A stretch of 64,000 nt of DNA, taken from Symbiodinium natans (lineage: Eukaryota; Sar; Dinophyceae; Suessiales; Symbiodiniaceae). The notes below the pieces were generated by a model, which was not told the DNA's origin, searched no databases, and worked only from the letters and a program-made list of their open reading frames with translations. A program made the position numbers and the translations under genes. Shown piece by piece: positions 61,060 through 64,000 of this stretch. Where the stretch lies: assembly GCA_905221605.1 (NCBI GenBank), contig CAJNDS010000209.1, forward strand, positions 126,001 to 190,000, read 5' to 3'. Each line of letters begins with the position of its first letter. Positions within the stretch are counted from its first letter, which is position 1.

Positions 61060-63960
61060 TGAGTCAGTTCAGGTGTCTCAGTAAGCCCTGCGAACATGGA
61101 TTCTAACATGGATATTGTCTAAAATTAATATTGACATCAAGTGGAGTATTCATGGTGATTCTTATATGAATAGTAATGGTAGTGTCAATACTGATGTTGG
61201 TATCAAGGTCGGAAATGAACCAGTCCAGGTGTCCAGGTGTCTTGCGAAGCCCTGTGATGTTCATCGCAAGTCAGGAATGAATCAGTCCAGGTGTCTTAAT
61301 AAGCCCTATGGCAATATGGTGATTCATTCCCGGCCGAAAATGGATCAGTCCAGGTGTCTCAGTAAGCCCAGCGAGAGATAACTATAATAATACATATACA
61401 TAACAATACTAGAAATAGTATCAGTATTGGCATCCATTCATACGGATATTATCTTTGAGCTTAATATTGACATGAATTTGAGAAGTAATATTCATTCTTA
61501 TATTACTCGTGATGGTAGCGTTAATACTGATGTTGATATCAAGGTCGGGAATGAGTCAGTCCAGGTGTCTTAAGAAGCCCTGCCAGGTGTCTAGTGCGCT
61601 CTGCGTTGATTCCTTTCTGACCACGGCCGGAAATGAAACACGTCATGTGTCTGAGAAAGCCCTGTGGTGATTCTTTTCTGGTCGTAAGTCCAGGTGTCTT
61701 ATATGCCCTGTGGCGATTCCTTCCTAGCTGGACATGAATCAGTCCAGGTGTCGCAGTAAGCCCAGTGCGAACACATGCAAAAGAATTTTTGTTTGTTTTG
61801 AATACTGAAGTGAAAATTCATATTTAGTCTGACGTTAATGGTACTCGTAATCGCAATACTGTTGTGGATTCCAAGGTCGGAGATGAATGAATCAGTCCAG
61901 GTGTCTTAGAAGGTGTCGAAATGAATCAGTCCAGGTGTGTGGGAAGCCTTGCGCTCGATGATTTCATGTGAATGCACGATTTAATATTGATATTGATATC
62001 AGTACTGATTTTTCTAGCCGTAGTAATAGAAAAAACAGTATTTCAATCACACAAAATTCAGGTCGGAGAATGAATCAGACCAGCTGTCTTCATAAGCCCT
62101 GCCAGGCGTCGAATACGTCCTGCGGCGAATCATTTCGGGCCAGAAATGAACCAGTCCAGTCGTCTTAAAAGCACAGTGCTGATTCTTTTCGGGCCGGAAT
62201 CCCAGTGTTGATTCATTTCGGGTCGGAGACGAATCACCTCAGGTGTCTCAGCATTGATGCATTTCAGGCCGGAAATGAATCAGTCCAGGTGCCTTAAAAA
62301 CACAGTCTTGATTCATTTCGGGCTGGCAATGAATCAGTCCAGGCGCCTTCAGAGGCCCGGCGTTGATTATTTCGGGTCAGAAATCAATCAGTCCAGGTGT
62401 CTTAATGAGCCGTGTGTTGATTCATTTCTGGTCGGCGTTGAACCAGCCTAGGTGTCTTACTTAATTATCCCTGCGATGAGCTAATTCGGAGCGGAAATGA
62501 ATCCTGGATTGATTCGTTTACGACCAGACAAGAATCACCACGGGGCTTTCTCACGGCCGTGGCCGGAAAGGAATCAACGCAGAGCGTACTAGACACCTGG
62601 CTCGGCTTATTAAGACACCTGGACTGATTCATTTACGACCTTGATATCAACATCAATATTAACACTAGCATCACGAGTAATATAAGAATGAATAGTACTT
62701 CTCAAATTGATGTCAATATCAAAGTCAAATTAAGTACCCGTGTTCATGAAATCGCACAGAGCTTACTGAGACACCTGGACTAATTCAACTAATTCATTTG
62801 ACCATAGCGACATAGGGCTTATTAAGACACCTGGACGGTCACCTGGACTGACTCATTCCTGACCCGCAATGAATCATCACAGGGCTTCTTAAGCCACCTG
62901 GCAGAGCTTATTAAGACACCTGGACTGATTCATTTCGAACCTTGATATCAACATTAGTATTAACACTACCAAGACTTTTATAAGAATGAATGTTAATCAC
63001 CAAAAGAAAACAAAAGATTAAAGATTCATTTCCGGCCAGGAATCAATCAACGTAGTGCCACAAAGCTTATGAAGACACTTGGATTGCTTCATTCCCGACC
63101 CGCAATGAATCATCGCAGGGATTCTTAAGCCACCTGGCAGGGCTTACTAAGACACCTGGACTGGTTCATTTCGAACCTTGATATCAACATTAGTATGAAC
63201 AGTACCATGACTTTTAATATAAGAATGAATGTTAATAATCAACAGAAAATAAGATTAAAGGTTCATTTCCGGCCAGGAATGCATCAACGTAGAGCCAGAG
63301 AGCTTATGAAGACACCTGGACTGAGTCATTCCCGACCCGCAATGAATCATCAGACGGCTTCTTAAGCCACCTGGCAGGGCGGGCCGGGAATGAATCAGTC
63401 CAGGTGTCTTCATAAGCCCTGTGGCGCTACGTTGGTTCATTCCTGGCCGGAAGTGAATCTTTCGTATTGTGTTTTCTTGTGATCATTAATATTCATTAAT
63501 ACGTTAATAGTACTGGTAGTGTTCATACTGATGTTGATATCAAGCTCGGAAATGAATCAGACACTACAATTATTGTTTGTATAAGAGTGACCATTAGTTC
63601 ACATGCGTGTCAACATTAAAAGCAAAGATACTATCCATGTTCATGAGTTCGCATTACTGAGACACGCCTGGACTGATTTACTTCCGCTGGTCTTTTTAAG
63701 GCGCCTGGACTGGTTCATTTCCGGCCCGAAATGAATCAACGCATGGCTTACACAGACACCTAAATTGATTCTTCCGGCACGAAGTAAATCAGACTTTGCT
63801 TTGAGACGAATGGACTAGTTGGTTCGGGCCCGAAATGACTCACCACGAGAAACTTGCTGATAGACCTGGATTGACTCATTTCCGAACGGACATGAGTCAA
63901 TCCAGGACGAATCAACGCAAAGCTTTTCAGACACCTGGACTGATTTGATGCATCTCCCAC
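61060..63960. repeat. Field of short repeats arranged as a large imperfect palindrome
   Basis: At least 25 copies of AATCAGTCCAGGTGTCTTA. They are direct from about 61060 to 62450, mostly inverted (TAAGACACCTGGACTGATT) from 62600 to 63340, then mixed. A longer module of about 160 bp at 61455-61620 is inverted at about 62568-62730 with high similarity. Intervening sequence is rich in ATTAATATTGATATT-type triplets. Translated, the core gives NQSRCLNKP, but frames are broken repeatedly, so no gene is called. Confidence 0.85.
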
Positions 63961-64000
63961 CTTGGAACCCACACCAGTCTTCTTAGTACTAGTACCATTA

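Overview
The window looks like nuclear DNA of a dinoflagellate, most likely a Symbiodiniaceae-type alga. The evidence is: (i) a perfect copy of the 22-nt dinoflagellate spliced leader (DinoSL) at 31299-31320 on the minus strand; (ii) long intronless genes mixed with many very short exon-like stretches; (iii) a nearly identical tandem gene duplication; (iv) TTTAGGG/CCCTAAA telomere-like tracts scattered through introns and spacers; (v) very abundant microsatellites. No rRNA, CRISPR or bacterial operon structure was seen.

Layout. 1-4.6 kb: mostly non-coding, with one candidate exon pair. 4.6-8.1 kb: two tandem copies of an intronless ROK/actin-fold kinase-like gene (minus), proteins identical. 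8.8-9.2 kb: two exons of an unknown membrane protein (minus). 9.7-12.9 kb: an intronless 1061-residue HOOK-like/coiled-coil protein with alanine-rich repeats (minus). 13.8-14.3 kb: last exons of a cysteine-rich protein (minus). 18.1-19.2 kb: a multi-exon gene of unknown function (plus).

19.8-31.4 kb: the centrepiece, an 11.6-kb tyrosine-recombinase (DIRS/PAT/Ngaro-like) retrotransposon on the minus strand. Its termini are split direct repeats (A1 ... B1-A2-B2). Sense order: A1 with the embedded spliced leader, ORF1 (134 aa), ORF2 (zinc-cluster protein, broken by one +1 frameshift), an array of paired DNA hairpins, tyrosine recombinase, gag, then a pol reached only through one in-frame UAG. 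Pol is a C5-cytosine DNA methyltransferase fused to reverse transcriptase and RNase H. A1 and A2 differ at only five positions, all inside the 21-bp spliced-leader box. This suggests that the element RNA was trans-spliced at its own TATAG acceptor and that the leader was copied back into the genome during retrotransposition.

31.4-60.7 kb: a mosaic of low-complexity DNA and pieces of several intron-rich genes on both strands. They include an NPF-motif protein, a RINGv (MARCH-type) E3 ligase, an intronless four-span membrane protein, and a set of exons sharing an EAA..LL..A helical motif. 61-64 kb: a field of short AT-rich repeats arranged as a large imperfect palindrome.

Limits: exon calls outside the intronless genes rest on reading-frame quality and on AG/GT boundaries seen by eye. 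They are candidates, and no transcript or database comparison was possible.
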